NCBI GenBank assembly: GCA_003427395.1
Contig: BFEA01000068.1
Location: 1,500,402-1,545,739 of the forward strand
Direction: 5' to 3'
Length of the DNA stretch: 45,338 nucleotides
Source of the DNA: Chara braunii
Lineage: Eukaryota; Streptophyta; Charophyceae; Charales; Characeae
The notes beneath the pieces were generated by a model that was not told the DNA's origin, searched no databases, and saw nothing but the letters and a program-made list of their open reading frames with translations. A program made the position numbers and the translations under genes. This document shows positions 9,206-20,180 of the stretch, one piece after another; the first letter of the stretch is position 1; each line of letters starts with the position of its first letter.

Positions 9206-11519
9206 GCGCAGCTCCCCCGCACGTTGTCGAGCGCATCGGTCAGGCACCTCACAGGGCAGCACGGGACCCTCACGGCCTCGTCACGCAGGAGTTGGACTGT
9301 CACTTCGTCGCGAATACATACATGGAGTTTCCGCAAGCCGCTCTGCCCGAGTGCGCTAGCCATACCTCTCGCGAGCCCCTACGGCAGGATAGGGCCTACG
9401 CGAGGCACGACTTACCTCCACCTTACGAGAGTTGTCACCTCCTTTCGGTGGGTGTATCCCCGCCGAGCTTCCAGTCCACAATACGAAAGCTGATCAGCTG
9501 CAATCGCCAAGGTGAATCAATCGAGGGCGTTTCTCGTTCGCTGTAGCATAGGGGGTATCCGAGGTATTACGGCTTTATCGAACTTGCACGCGAACCACCA
9601 TCTTGGGGGGTTGAAGTCCCAAGCGTGGTCTGGCGTCGGTCGACTAGGACGCATCCCACGCACCACGTGCACACCACTATAAAGAACATAAAAATAAAAA
9701 CACACACATGCACACGTACATATACATATACATAACGACACTTCACAAACAACGCGACAACACTCCTAGTCCCTTGGTAGCCATCCCATAACTCTCCGAT
9801 GCGAAAATCGGATAGGCGACACGCGCGAGACTTAGTATAAAACCGCGCGGACGCAGAGCCTATTCATATCGACTCGCAATGCAAGTGTACGCAAGTGGTC
9901 GCAGTGATGGCGTACTATGTAGTACCCATACTCATGCGGCCCTCGTTAATCTCGAGGGTCGCATTCGACACTCAAGTGTCGGCTGACACACGCCTTGAGG
10001 GTTATTCTCTCGACGCTGGACAACCGCCAAGTGCGGTTGAAAACCACACCCTCTTCTGCACCCTGCGGAGAGTGGGTGGTATACTAGTTCATACCTGTGG
10101 TGACAATCGTCTCTTATCGCCCTGGAGACTAGCTCCATCATCTAGGGCCTGGAAAGAAGTCAAGGGGTTTGACTTAGACGACTGCCACGGACTACAACGT
10201 CCAACTATATAATTCTAAAAAGCAAAGATAGGTCGAAGGGTCTCCATATCCCAAAACCTCAACCTTGGGTAACCTTGTCGGTTGGGACTAATGGCCTATC
10301 CTGACTCCAGACACACGCGTACATATACTAATCACCTAATCCCATAACTCTAGACGCTGGGTCGGGCGAACGTCGCGCGCATGACTTTTAATATAAAGTT
10401 GTGCGGCCGTAAGCCCTTCCTACACTAGCCGGTGATGCTAGTCATACGTGGCAGTCGCAGTTTTGGCCTCACGATATTGAATGGTCGAAGGAATATATCG
10501 TGAAGGGTTGCCCTTCACAATATTAAACGGATGAAGGACATGTTGTTCAGCCCTCGTGACATTTTTGCCCTCTTGGTTGGATGTCTCGACGTGCAGGGCA
10601 GATAGGCTCTGCGCACAGGAAAATTCTTCGCCTGCAGAGACTAGGGCCAGGGATGTCCTGGACTAGGACCTCGAATCCAGACCCAGGGCTAACGTCCGAC
10701 TAAGAAACCCCGAAGAAGCATACAACCACACAGAGGGGGTTTTTCTTTCTTTGCACAACCTCAACCCCCATCTAATTTTCAGTGCGCGGGCCCCTCAAGC
10801 GAACTCCCAACATAAGTTCACATATATTTATACGTATACATAAGGGGGATAAGTAAGTGACCATCACTTCTCACAATCACAGTGGGACTCCTCACGGCCA
10901 TATATATATGTGTGTGTGATCGCAGGAAGGCCAACCAAAATCTGAGCCACAGTACATACATGCAATCACATCGAAGAGACAACAAAAATCCACGCACTAC
11001 ATGGGGTCAACTCCAACCAATCTCTACACTCATACCCCTCGCTTTAGCCATACAAGCCCCAACCATTTGTCCAACCAACCATAATTAAATACTCAGTACC
11101 TTTGTTAAATGACCATTCAATAAAGTCCGGGTAAAAACACAATGAAACAGATCAAACTTTAGGGCTAAAGCCTTTAGGTTGAGTGACAAAAATGGATTGG
11201 AGTTGAATCGTAAACCGAAAAATCGGCAACCGACCTGTTATCAATGACAACAGAAGGCGATCCTTTATAGGATCGAGTTGAATCTAGTTCAGATCTTGAA
11301 TCAATCGATTAAGAGGACCTGTAATACATGACAGGCCAATCCCCCAAGCTAAGTCTATAAGTCTAGGGAGAATAATCCCCTTATCACGATCTCACTCAAA
11401 CTATCATAATTAACTAATGCCTAAGTCTACTTCTAAGCAAATGCGAAAGAAAAGGTAGACCCTGACAGAATCTCCCATATACAGAGTGAGTTCTTCAGAG
11501 TCGCTACCTGACAGTGTCA

Positions 11520-11935
11520 AAATATAATCTAACTCCTCTAAATTAAGAAAATTTCGGCAGCGCTTCCCATAGGAAAAGTGCCCTCGCAAAATTTATACTA
11601 ACTCAAAGATCAAACTTTTAATTCTAAATAGTCAGAATTTTGTCTAACTCTCTAAATTAGTAAAAATTTGGGCAGCGCTTCCTTTCCCAAATTTATACTA
11701 GGACAGACATGAACTCAAACATAAAATATGAGATCAACCACGACAAAATTTAACTAACTCCCTAGATTTGTAGAAATTTCGGTGGCGCTCCCCGTAGAGA
11801 AAGTGCTATTCAAAGTTTTATACAAACCTAAGTTCAAAATCTGAAATAACTTTGACTTTCAGAAGTCCAATTTTATCTAACTCCCTGAATTAGCAAAAAT
11901 TTGGGCAGCACCCCCGTTGGCTCTAGTATGAGGCG
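11520..11935 (-). repeat. ~115-bp tandem repeats inside the 3' LTR (four units)
   Basis: GGCAGC-type cores at 11556, 11671, 11781 (GGTGGC) and 11904. They alternate between a TTTCGGCAGCGCTTCCC form and a TTTGGGCAGC form, each preceded by CTAACTC-CT-AATT-GTA. The units are homologous to 38690-39290 and 18150-18480. Confidence 0.85.
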
Positions 11936-12099
11936 AGCAACTAAAGCAACTACCTATCAAACTGAAACTCAGACTAAAGTAGTAGTCGCACTCAGTCACA
12001 TGCAGGCCAAACCACAAAGGTAAGTACTCTCACCATCCCAAGTAAACCTTAGCAAACAATAGCTCATGATCTTTTAATGATTTACCCGCTTATACCCAG

Positions 12100-12520
12100 C
12101 TTACATAAGGCATAAGGTCAGGACACCCAAACTTATGGAATGTGCCTTACTTAGCCAGGCATAAAGTCAAGCCACCAAAACTTATTGAATGAGCCTAATT
12201 TAGCCAAGGTGTATACACAGAACAGAGGGCACAACTACTTTTCTCTTCTTTGGGCATATGACTAGATCATTCTAGTCACCTAAACTGTCTCAGCCGGCCC
12301 AAGTTACCTTCAGTTATACGCTTAGTTATACTTTCTTCAGGCTGTGATAAAACTATAGTCAGACCACCAAAACTTATGGGACCCTGCCAGACTAGCTTGT
12401 TCATAGATAAAAATAGTAATAGAATATAGCCAAATTATAACCTTGAGTTCCAGCATGTTCGGGCTTTGAGTCAGACAACCTTAACTTACAGAACAGTCTG
12501 GTTCTCTGCCTGATTCGTTT
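12100..12520 (-). repeat. Degenerate hairpin-type modules in distal 3' LTR
   Basis: Repeated ACCCAAACTTATGGAAT-like cores at about 12128, 12176 and 12370, and a related one near 12477, each preceded by GTCAG-like and followed by CTG-like bases. Arms are only partly complementary here. These look like worn members of the better-preserved array at 20191-20553. Confidence 0.6.
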
Positions 12521-12538
12521 CTCTTTGATCCAATCTGT

Positions 12539-12542
12539 GCGT
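12539..12542. repeat. Target-site duplication GCGT, left copy
   Basis: GCGT directly abuts the TGTCGG start of the solo LTR. The same GCGT abuts its CCGACA end at 20177-20180. The uninterrupted homologous site in the 5' LTR reads CTGTGTGTGGCATTGGG (about 40070-40086), consistent with an ancestral CTGTGCGTGGCATTGGG. Confidence 0.85.
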
Positions 12543-13239
12543 TGTCGGTGCGAATACCCTTACAAGGGTATCCGCCCTGGTTTTTGCAAACGGCAGAAAG
12601 TAGGTTGGTTTAAGGTTTAAGTATACCGCGTCAGGCGCGGCTGCGTCTGTGATTTACGTCGACAGGACGGTTGACTAGAATAAAGAGTGTGTGGGCGCGC
12701 AGGCTTGAGGCGTGCGTGATCTTTTTATTTGTTGATGGCTGAAGAGTCGGCGCGACCACCGACCAGGATTGTTTTCTTCTGATTAAATAGGGATTAAAAA
12801 GATTATGTCTCGCTGAATGATGGGCTTACCTGTAACCTGCACGTGCGTACAGAGGACGACCTCGACAACGGTGACAACGGCGACAGTGTGACTGCGGTAG
12901 GTCTTGGCACGAGGAGTGGCGCGGGTGGTTGCCGTGGTACAACTTGGTAAGTCGGTGCAGACGCTGGGCGGCCGCGCGCACGATTGTAGGCAGAAATGAG
13001 GCCCAGGCCAACTTCCCTGGCCTTGAGCGGAGCGTCGCACCGCCTTATATGGCACTCCGCGGATATTGGTTTCAGGCTTGGGCTTAGCCCTATAGGTTAC
13101 GACATTGGGTCAACGTTATGGAGGTTCGGGGATCAAGGCCAGCGGGCGTCGACATTGTGACTGCAGCGGAGCGTTGCGGGAGGGGCCGATGGGGTTGAGG
13201 GCCACCAGGGCTATCCCCCCTTGGTTTTGTTTTCGGGCG

Positions 13240-16200
13240 CGGCAGAGGGCCGATCCGCGGGACTGGTGAAGCGCCACCAGCCCCGCGGGTTTTTCGGGAC
13301 TATTGATTATTTTACTTTATTTCGTTGTTGTGTTTTACTTATCGCGTCCCGTTTGGGGACACGAGACGGCGGTGGGGTCGCATGGGGTGTGTGGAATTCG
13401 CGGGATTGCCTGAAGTGCAATTGGGTTGTGTTTTCATGACTGCGTCGAAGTTACCCTGTTATTTTGCTTGCCCCCTTCTAAATTTTGTCTCTCGGCTTTT
13501 TCGTTAACGCGTCCCATTCCGGGACGCGATGCTATGGGTATGGCTGTGGCTCGGAGCCTTGGCTCAGTGGGTGCACCCATGAGCTGCTGAAATATCGACC
13601 CGTGCTCAGACCCAGATGGGGGAACCTGCTAAGTAAGCCCAAGTATCCTGGGTTGCCTGGGCCTGCGTAGGCTCCGCAGTGCCACAGGGCAAGGCCCGAG
13701 GATCGAGTCCTTCGGGACATCCGTTAAAATTGGAACGGTATAGAGAAGATTAGTATGGCCCCTGCGCAAGGGTGATGTGCATAAGTAAGGTGAGGTCCGA
13801 CGGCCAGGGGCTCTTTTGCCTTTGGACACTTGTGTGTCGTCGGACCGGCGTTGTGTGGTGTCGGGACCAGAGTAAATGGATCGGGACGGGACCCGTGATG
13901 GGTGCATGCGGGGTATTAGGGGGGGTGGAGCGGACCACAGAGATGCACTGAGGTAGTGGGGCTGACCAGGCAGCCCTCTGAGACGCCAGACGGACTGGGC
14001 TGGTGAGGCTGTGCAGGCGGATGCAGCATATAAGTTGGGGCGGGTCCGACAGTCGGCTGTTTGGAAGGATTGAGCACTGTCGGCGGAGAGCCGAGGTGGT
14101 GGCAACGAGAGTGGAGGAGGGGAGTGCAGGCCGGTGGTGCGGGGTAACAGTGAGGGAAGGAGGTGATGATCGTGGGGAAAGAGACGGGTGGAGCTGGAGG
14201 GGATGTACCCGGGTTTGTTTTCGTGCCGGATGCGTGCGGGCAAGGGCGGAGCACGGTGAGCGAGGCGGGCCACAGTGACCGACTGGGCACTACGTGAACA
14301 ACAGCCGGGAGGCAGCGGGCGAACGGGTGAAGTAGTGGAGGAGGATGCACCGGGACAGGGGAGCGGCGCTAGGAGCAGGGGCTGGCACAGTGGCGACGAG
14401 CTGAGCGAAACGGGCAGCGCGGTGAAGGCAGCAGGCGGGCCAGCGGGGCGTGGAAAAGACAGGGGGAGAAAAACGAAAAGAACTTGGACGCGTTCCGCGC
14501 CATGGGTGCATTCGACGAGCATGATGCCGGGGAGAGGCTATGGCGCAGAGGAGGATATCGAGTTTGCTCGATTCTCATCGGAATCGGGCGGTGGAAGACC
14601 TGAAATGGAGGTTTTGAGGCATGGCGACCTCAAATCTGTGGCCGGATTGGGAAGAGGATGAGTGGAAGACGAGTTAGTAAGAAAGTTAGTGCTCGGAGAG
14701 GTGTCGGGAGTGAGTGAGCAGGGCGGAGTAGAAAGTGCACAACTCACCCGATTCACAACGAAATCAGGCGATCCAAGACTTGATTCTGGGGTTCTTGAAC
14801 CCCACGAATCAATCTATGAAGTTAGATCTGGGTAAGAGTTAGTAAAATTAGGATTAGTAGAGAAACATGCTCCGCGAGCTATGGCGGGAGGAAGAGAAGG
14901 TAAGGAAGGAGGGAACGAGATTTCACCCGATTCTTGAGGGAATCGAGTGAAAGAAGATGGTGGACTACCGTTTTAAGACCGGGCGAATGCGATGGTAGCG
15001 TTAAGTTTACTAGATAGTTAGTAGAGAGAGAGTTAGCAGAGAAAGGTAAGTGCGCTGAGGCGTCGAGGCAGGAAGGGGGACTTGGAGTGACGATGTACCT
15101 TCCCAATTTCTGAGGGAAGATTCATTTCATTTAACACGTTTGGTGAGCGCCGGAGGGTCGTCGGAAAGTTGAGCACGTCGTGATTGCCTTTCCCCGCGGA
15201 TCGCGACGATCCTCGTCGTTCAGAACTCAACTGTTAATACACGAGGTCGTCGCGTCCAGCCCAGCGGTATTCAAACGTGAAATTGTGACTAAAATCAGGC
15301 TTGTTCGTCGTACTCGCCGGTCCGCTCGACGAGGTCGTTATGCCACACGACATACTTGTCGGGGTGACTGCAGCTAGTGACTGATGCATCTGGCATGCTC
15401 CGGCGGCAGATTGATTCGGGTTTGGCTCACTCTAAGGATGGAAGGAGCAGCGGGAGACGGAGTGCGAGGGTACCGGCTTACCTGATTAGCCGGTGTGCTG
15501 TGTATCCCAGCGAGCGGGACGGCGGAGTAAGAGTTGTGCTGATCGTCATTCATCCTACCCTCGGCCTTTCGTCTCCATGACCGTACCTGGCCCTGTTACG
15601 CGGCCAGGTGTGTTGCTAGAGAAGGGTAGAAGGAGTGAGTACAAAGAGAGCGTGCCTGACTGTCCTTTTTGTCAGAGATCCCGATTCGCAGCTGCGCCTG
15701 CAGTGCCCGCTACTCCGCCCAGTCGGGCTAGCGTCGTTCTGTCTCTTGGAAGTCACCACCACTCTGATTGGACGCAGCAGCAAGAGTAAGCGGGAGGTGA
15801 AGACTTACCAGCGGGTGAGTTATTGCCATCCCGACCAGCGGAGGCAAAGAGGGGGGGCCTGGCTTACCGGGGAAGGCGCTCACTCCACCAGGCGGAGCAG
15901 CAGCGAGAGAGCGGCAGACTTGAAGATTACCAGTTGGCGGTGCATGACCATTCTGCGGCAGGGACAATGTGAGCCAGTTGCCGGAGACGCACCTATTGGT
16001 AGTATGCTGCCCACGCGATCGGGTGAAGTGTACAGTTGGTCACGACTGGCGAGGGCAGCTAACTTTTGCTGTGGCGCGGCGGGTGATTAGACACAGTTGG
16101 TTTGCGGTTGCCAAAGCTATGCCTCGGGGTGCATGCCGTGATCGATGGGGCACCTGCGCATTGCTGGTATAGGCAATTGTTGTGTGTACTGCAGATTACT

Positions 16201-16320
16201 GTGCTGTTGATGGTATGACTGTGCGAACTGCTATATGTTCGCTGCATTATTGTGCTTGCTGCGCTTCGCTGCACGGCTCAGCGAGTACCTCTATATGTCG
16301 AAATAGAGCACGCGGGGTTG
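13240..16320 (+). other. GC-rich, copy-specific core of the solo LTR
   Basis: Apart from the U6-like segment, it contains two GTCCC-GGGAC mini-hairpins (about 13345-13365 and 13508-13530) and a G-rich stretch with many GAGTTAGT words (14670-15050). No protein domain found. The long minus-strand frame 13629-14522 is a GC-rich shadow that crosses the U6-like sequence. Confidence 0.45.
13707..13798 (+). ncRNA. U6: U6 spliceosomal snRNA-like sequence (probable pseudogene) within the solo LTR
   Basis: Matches U6 along its length. It has a 5' hairpin GTCC-TTCG-GGAC then ATCC, TTAAAATTGGAACGGTA, AGAGAAGATTAG, ATGGCCCCTGCGCAAGGGTGA, and a degraded 3' part ending AGGTCC. U6 is the catalytic spliceosome RNA. 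Two functional elements are altered: the ACAGAGA box reads ATAGAGA, and the AGC triad reads AGT. The 3' internal stem-loop region also shows C-to-T type changes. The 5' stem is one pair shorter than the usual plant form but still pairs. A T4 run follows at 13814-13817. I see no plant upstream sequence element and no TATA box about 25 bp before it. Most likely a dead copy picked up by the LTR lineage. The homologous stretch of the host LTRs does not contain it. Confidence 0.88.
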
Positions 16321-16639
16321 TACATTGGTTGAGCACCGCTGTTTAGGGCCGCGTGGCCGCAGTTTCAATGGGGAGACGAAGGTATGGCGTAAGAGGAATG
16401 ATCGGAGGCTTGAAGTTGGATTACTACTACGGTCTGGGGAGTTGCCAGAGAGTCAAACGACTGACATTTTGACTGTAGTTGACCAAGCGACTGTGTTGAT
16501 TGGCCATCATTGCGGGGCCCTCAGGCGCACGAAGATAACGAGGCCCTCTCTTGCGAGTCAGAGTGCACCTCTCTTGGATCTGAGAGACTTAAACCTTCTC
16601 TGTCTATCCTTCTAAGTCTAAGTCTAGTCTGTTGGTTCT

Positions 16640-16745
16640 GAGAGGAAGGTGGCCGGCGGGATTGCAACCCGTAGGACCGCAGCAAGACTCTGTGGGGAGT
16701 CAACCCACCGATTGCGGGAGCTCTGCCGGGACTCAGGGGAAGTCC
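16640..16745 (+). other. Conserved LTR core block
   Basis: GCGGGATTGCAACCCGTAGG, AGACTCTGTGGGGAGTCAAC, CCACCGATTGCGGGAGCTC. This block is kept in all three LTRs (reverse complement at 20900-21010 and 40810-40920) and is better conserved than its surroundings. It contains short inverted words (GGGATTGCAACCC; GACTC...GAGTC). Function unknown; it could be a regulatory or packaging segment. Confidence 0.55.
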
Positions 16746-17023
16746 TGGAGGCAGGGAACTGAGTGGTAATTCCCTGATTCCTTATAAACCTAGTATAACC
16801 CCTATCTATACGTCTCCCTATGTATTGGTTGAGTATGTTGTATGCAGCCCTGCTTTGACTTTGGGTTGACTTTCAGGACACAAATCAGACGAACTAAAGG
16901 AATGCTTGTATAATGGCAGTTTCAGTTCCTTGTTTGTCTGAAAGCAGATTGTCACAAAGGGATGCATCTGGGGGAAGGTTGGGAGAAAGGAAGTTTTGCT
17001 TGCACTTGAATGGGTCTTATAAG

Positions 17024-17859
17024 GTCAGGCATTGTTTCTAAGATGAATGGTCTGACTGCTGTGTTTTGTTCTGTTTTATGAAGAACCAAGCATTGTTTCT
17101 AAGATGAATGGCTTGGTTGCTGTGTTTCTTTAATTTCGCCAAGCATTGTTTCTAAGATGAATGACCTGGCTGCTTTTTTTTTTTATAGGGGTATTGACTG
17201 CTTGACTTTTGAGGGTCAGACATTGTTTCTAAGATGAATGGTCTGACCACTGTTTACTTGGGTGGTTTCTGAACAGTCTCTGGGTCAGACCCAGGGTACT
17301 CAACTTTTTGTGCGCTGAAAAAGGGAGAGTTGAGCATTGTTTCTAAGATGAATGACTCATCTCTCCTTGATTGTTTTATTCTGAGGGAAGATTCAGGGCC
17401 AGAGGACTAGACATTGTTTCTAAGATGAATGGTCTAAGTCTGAGGCCTCAGGACCATAATGAAAACCAAGGAATAAGATTCTCTATAATGTTGTACATAT
17501 ATATATATACTTATATGCGAACAAGGTTAGTCAGACATTGTTTCTAAGATGAATGGCCTGACTATAGCCTTATCACAAACGAAGAGAGTATAATCGAGAG
17601 CTATAACTGAAGGTAACCTGGGCAGGCTGAGCATTGTTTCTAAGATGAATGGCTCAGCCCTACGCCCTCTTTCTGAAGACTAAGGTGCAGAAAGGTACAT
17701 ATAACTTGGCTATTTAAAACAGTTCAAGGCGACTAAGCATGGTTTCTAAGATGAATGACTTAGTCACATGCCCAACGAAGAGAAAAGTAGTTGTGCAGCC
17801 TGTTCGTGTATAACTAAGGCAGAGGGCTGGCATTGTTTCTAAGATGAATGGTCAGTCCC
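17024..17859 (+). repeat. Array of ten hairpin modules with a constant loop and covarying stems
   Basis: Core CATTGTTTCTAAGATGAATG recurs ten times at irregular 54-123 bp spacing, with one base change (the ninth module has CATGG). Flanks differ between modules but pair within each one: AACCAAG/CTTGGTT (17084/17112), GGTCAGA/TCTGACC (17214/17242), TAGTCAG/CTGACTA (17528/17558), GGCTGAG/CTCAGCC (17625/17653) and GACTAAG/CTTAGTC (17731/17759) are perfect 7-bp arms. Modules at 17024, 17138, 17331, 17405 and 17824 pair partially. CATT/AATG inside the core extends the stem, with one unpaired G or A always on the 3' side. This is what conserved structure, rather than conserved sequence, looks like. 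Confidence 0.92.
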
Positions 17860-18149
17860 AATGCCCTATGTAAGTAGGGTATAAAGAGTTAAAACACTTA
17901 AAGACTACGAACTAATGTTTGCTAAGTCAACCTGGGGTTAGTGAGAGTACTTACCTTTGTGGTTTGGCTTGCATGTGGCTGAGTGGCATCACTACCTAGT
18001 CCGAGTTTGAGTTGATAGGTAGTTGCTGTAGTGGCTCGCCACGTGCTAGAGCTATAGGAGTTAGATTCAATTTCCTGCATTTTCTGAGCTAAGTTTTTTA
18101 ACTTATATCAATTCTTGCATTTTCTGAGATCTTTTATTATACTTGGCTT

Positions 18150-18480
18150 TGCATAAATTTTGGCGAGCTACTTTCTCTACGGGGAGCGCTGCCGAAATTT
18201 TTGCAAATCCAAGGAGTTAGTCAAGTTTTGACTTGTCAAAGTTCAACTTATCTAAAGTTTATATATGACTTAGTAAAAATCTAGAAAGTCCCCTTTTCTA
18301 AAGGGAATGCTACCCAAATTTTTGCTAATTCAGGGAGTTAGACAAAATTGAACTTTGGAAAGTCAAAGACCATTTCTGTTTTCATATTCGGGCCGATATA
18401 AATTCTGAAAGGGCACTTTTTCGATGGGAAGCGCTGCCGAAATTTTTCTTGATTTAGAGGAGTTGGATTATATTTTGACA
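18150..18480 (+). repeat. ~122-bp tandem repeats in the solo LTR
   Basis: Three units centred on GGGAGCGCTGCCGAAATTTT (about 18181), GGGAATGCTACCCAAATTTT (about 18302) and GGGAAGCGCTGCCGAAATTT (about 18426), each followed by GGAGTTAG or GGAGTTGG. The CCGAAATTT/CCCAAATTT alternation is the same as in the host LTRs. Confidence 0.8.
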
Positions 18481-20176
18481 GGTGGCGATTCTGACAATCC
18501 ACCCTGAATAAGGGAGATCCTGCCGTTAGTCTACCTTTGCTTTGGGCACTGACTTAGAGGTAGACTTAAACTTGGTTGGCAGATAGTCTTGAGTGAGAAT
18601 GTGTTTTGGAGTTCTATTCTCCAAGGACTTATAAATTTTAGCTTGGGCATTGGCCTGTCTTATGGTACAAGTCTTTCTTGAACGTTCGATTCAGGACTTG
18701 GACTAGTTTCAGCTCGATCCTACAAGGATCATCTTCTGTTATCACTGATAACAAGTGAGTTGCCGATTTGTCGGTTTACGATTCAACTCCAATTCACTCC
18801 TGCCACTCAACCTAAAGGCTTTAGCCTTGAGATTTAAACTGTTTCGTTGTGTTTTCACCCGGACTTTATTGAATGGCCATCCAACAAAAGTACTGAATAT
18901 TTATTTAAGAGTTGCACGAGTGAGGTTTGTATGGCTAAAGCGAGGGGTATGAGTGCGAGGAATGGTTGAAGTTGACCCCGTGTAGTGTGTGAACTTCTGG
19001 ATGAATCTTTGATGTGATTGCAGGTATGGTTGTGGTTCGGCTTCTTGATGTGACTGCCTGCGATTACATACATATATGGTTGAGAGGGGAGCCCCACAGT
19101 GACTGTGAGAAGTGATTATCCTATATAATTAACCCTTATATACTTATAAGCGCCCTGAGTATTTGAATGACCTACTGTAATTGAGCATAAGGGTTAACCA
19201 GATAGTATCTTGAGAGAAAATGAAGATTCCCTTCTTACCCTTGTTTTTTAGAGTTGTATGGTTCGACGTTGTAGTCCGTGGCAGCCATCAAAGTCAAATC
19301 CTTTGATGTTCGACAGCCACGACAGCTTAAAACTGTCTACTCAACCCCTCTGCACAGGGTGCAGAAGAGGGTGTGGTCTTCAACCGCGCATGGCGGTTGT
19401 CAAGCGTCGAGAGATTAACCCTCAAGGCGCGTGTCAGCCGACACTTGAGTGTTGAACGCGACCCTCGCGATTAACGTGGACCGCGTGAGTAGGGGTACCA
19501 CATAGTACGTCATCATTGCGACCGCTTGCGTACGCTTGCATTGCGATTCGATATGAGTTAGTCTTGCGTCCGCGCGGTTTTATATTAAGTTTCGCGCGCG
19601 ACGCCTATCCGATTTCCGCATCAGAAAGTTATGGGTTGACTACCGAGGGACTAGAAGCGTTGCCGCGTTGTTTGTGTTGTGTCGTTTCGTGTGTATGTGT
19701 GTGCGTTCTTTGTTTTGTGTTCGTAGAGTGGTGTGCGCGTGGTGTGTGGGATGCGACCTAGTCGACCGACGATGAGTCGCGCTTGGGACCTCAGCCCCCC
19801 AAGATGTCGGTTCGCGTGCGGGTCCGATAGGCGTATTATCGCGCGTACCCCCAATGCTACAGTGAACTAGAAACACCCTTAGCTGGTCCACCTCTGCGAT
19901 TGCAATTGAGTAGCTTTCGTACTGTGGACTGGTAGCTCGACGGGGATACGCCCACCGAAGGGAGGTGACAGCTCCCATAAGGTGGAGGTAAGTTGTGCCT
20001 CGTGTAGGCCCTATCCTGTCGTAGGGGCTCGCGAGAGGTATGGCTGGCGCACTCGGCCAGAGCGGCCTAAGGAAGGTCCATTTGTGTGTCCGTGACGAGG
20101 TTGGCCCAACTTCTGCGTGACGCGACCGAGAGGGTCCCGCGCTGCCGCGTGCGGTGCTGGAACGATGCGCCCGACA

Positions 20177-20180
20177 GCGT
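20177..20180. repeat. Target-site duplication GCGT, right copy
   Basis: Abuts the CCGACA end of the solo LTR and continues into GGCATTGGGC of the interrupted host LTR. Confidence 0.85.

Larger units (their letters stand above)
9225..12542 (-). mobile_element. 3' LTR of the giant element, distal part
   Basis: Matches 36380 to about 40076 nearly base for base in block order: TGTCGAGCGCATCGG terminus, CACACA/CATATA block (9700), repeated GGCAGCGCTTCC units (11520-11930), and the CCCAAACTTATGG blocks (12130 onward). Relative to the 5' LTR it lacks about 240 bp after 11930. It stops at ...CAATCTGTGCGT, where the solo LTR begins. Confidence 0.92.
12543..20176 (+). mobile_element. 7,634-bp solo LTR nested in the host 3' LTR
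   Basis: Starts TGTCGG and ends CCGACA (6-bp inverted ends, TG...CA), is flanked by GCGT on both sides, and contains no retroelement protein domain. Read forward it aligns in block order with the reverse complement of the host LTRs: AATACCCTTACAAGGG start, AATAAAGAGTGTGTGGGCG, AGATTATGTCTCGCTGA, ...GCGGGATTGCAACCCGTAGG (16659), hairpin array, GGGAAGCGCTGCCGAAATTT units, and the GATGCGCCCGACA end. It differs strongly at about 13240-16300, where it carries the U6-like segment. The structure implies insertion of a complete element followed by LTR-LTR recombination, or an LTR-only copy. Confidence 0.9.

Noticed and set aside
13629-14522. 297-codon minus-strand ORF
   Set aside because: Proline/serine-rich shadow in GC-rich LTR DNA. 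It crosses the U6-like sequence on the opposite strand and has no recognisable domain.
16650-16740. tRNA-like reading of the GGATTGCAACCCGTAGG block
   Set aside because: No full cloverleaf, and no A-box/B-box pair at proper spacing could be drawn.
17024-17859. CRISPR-like array reading of the repeated 20-bp core
   Set aside because: Spacing is irregular, the repeats are flanked by self-complementary arms rather than unique spacers, there are no cas genes, and the setting is a eukaryotic LTR.
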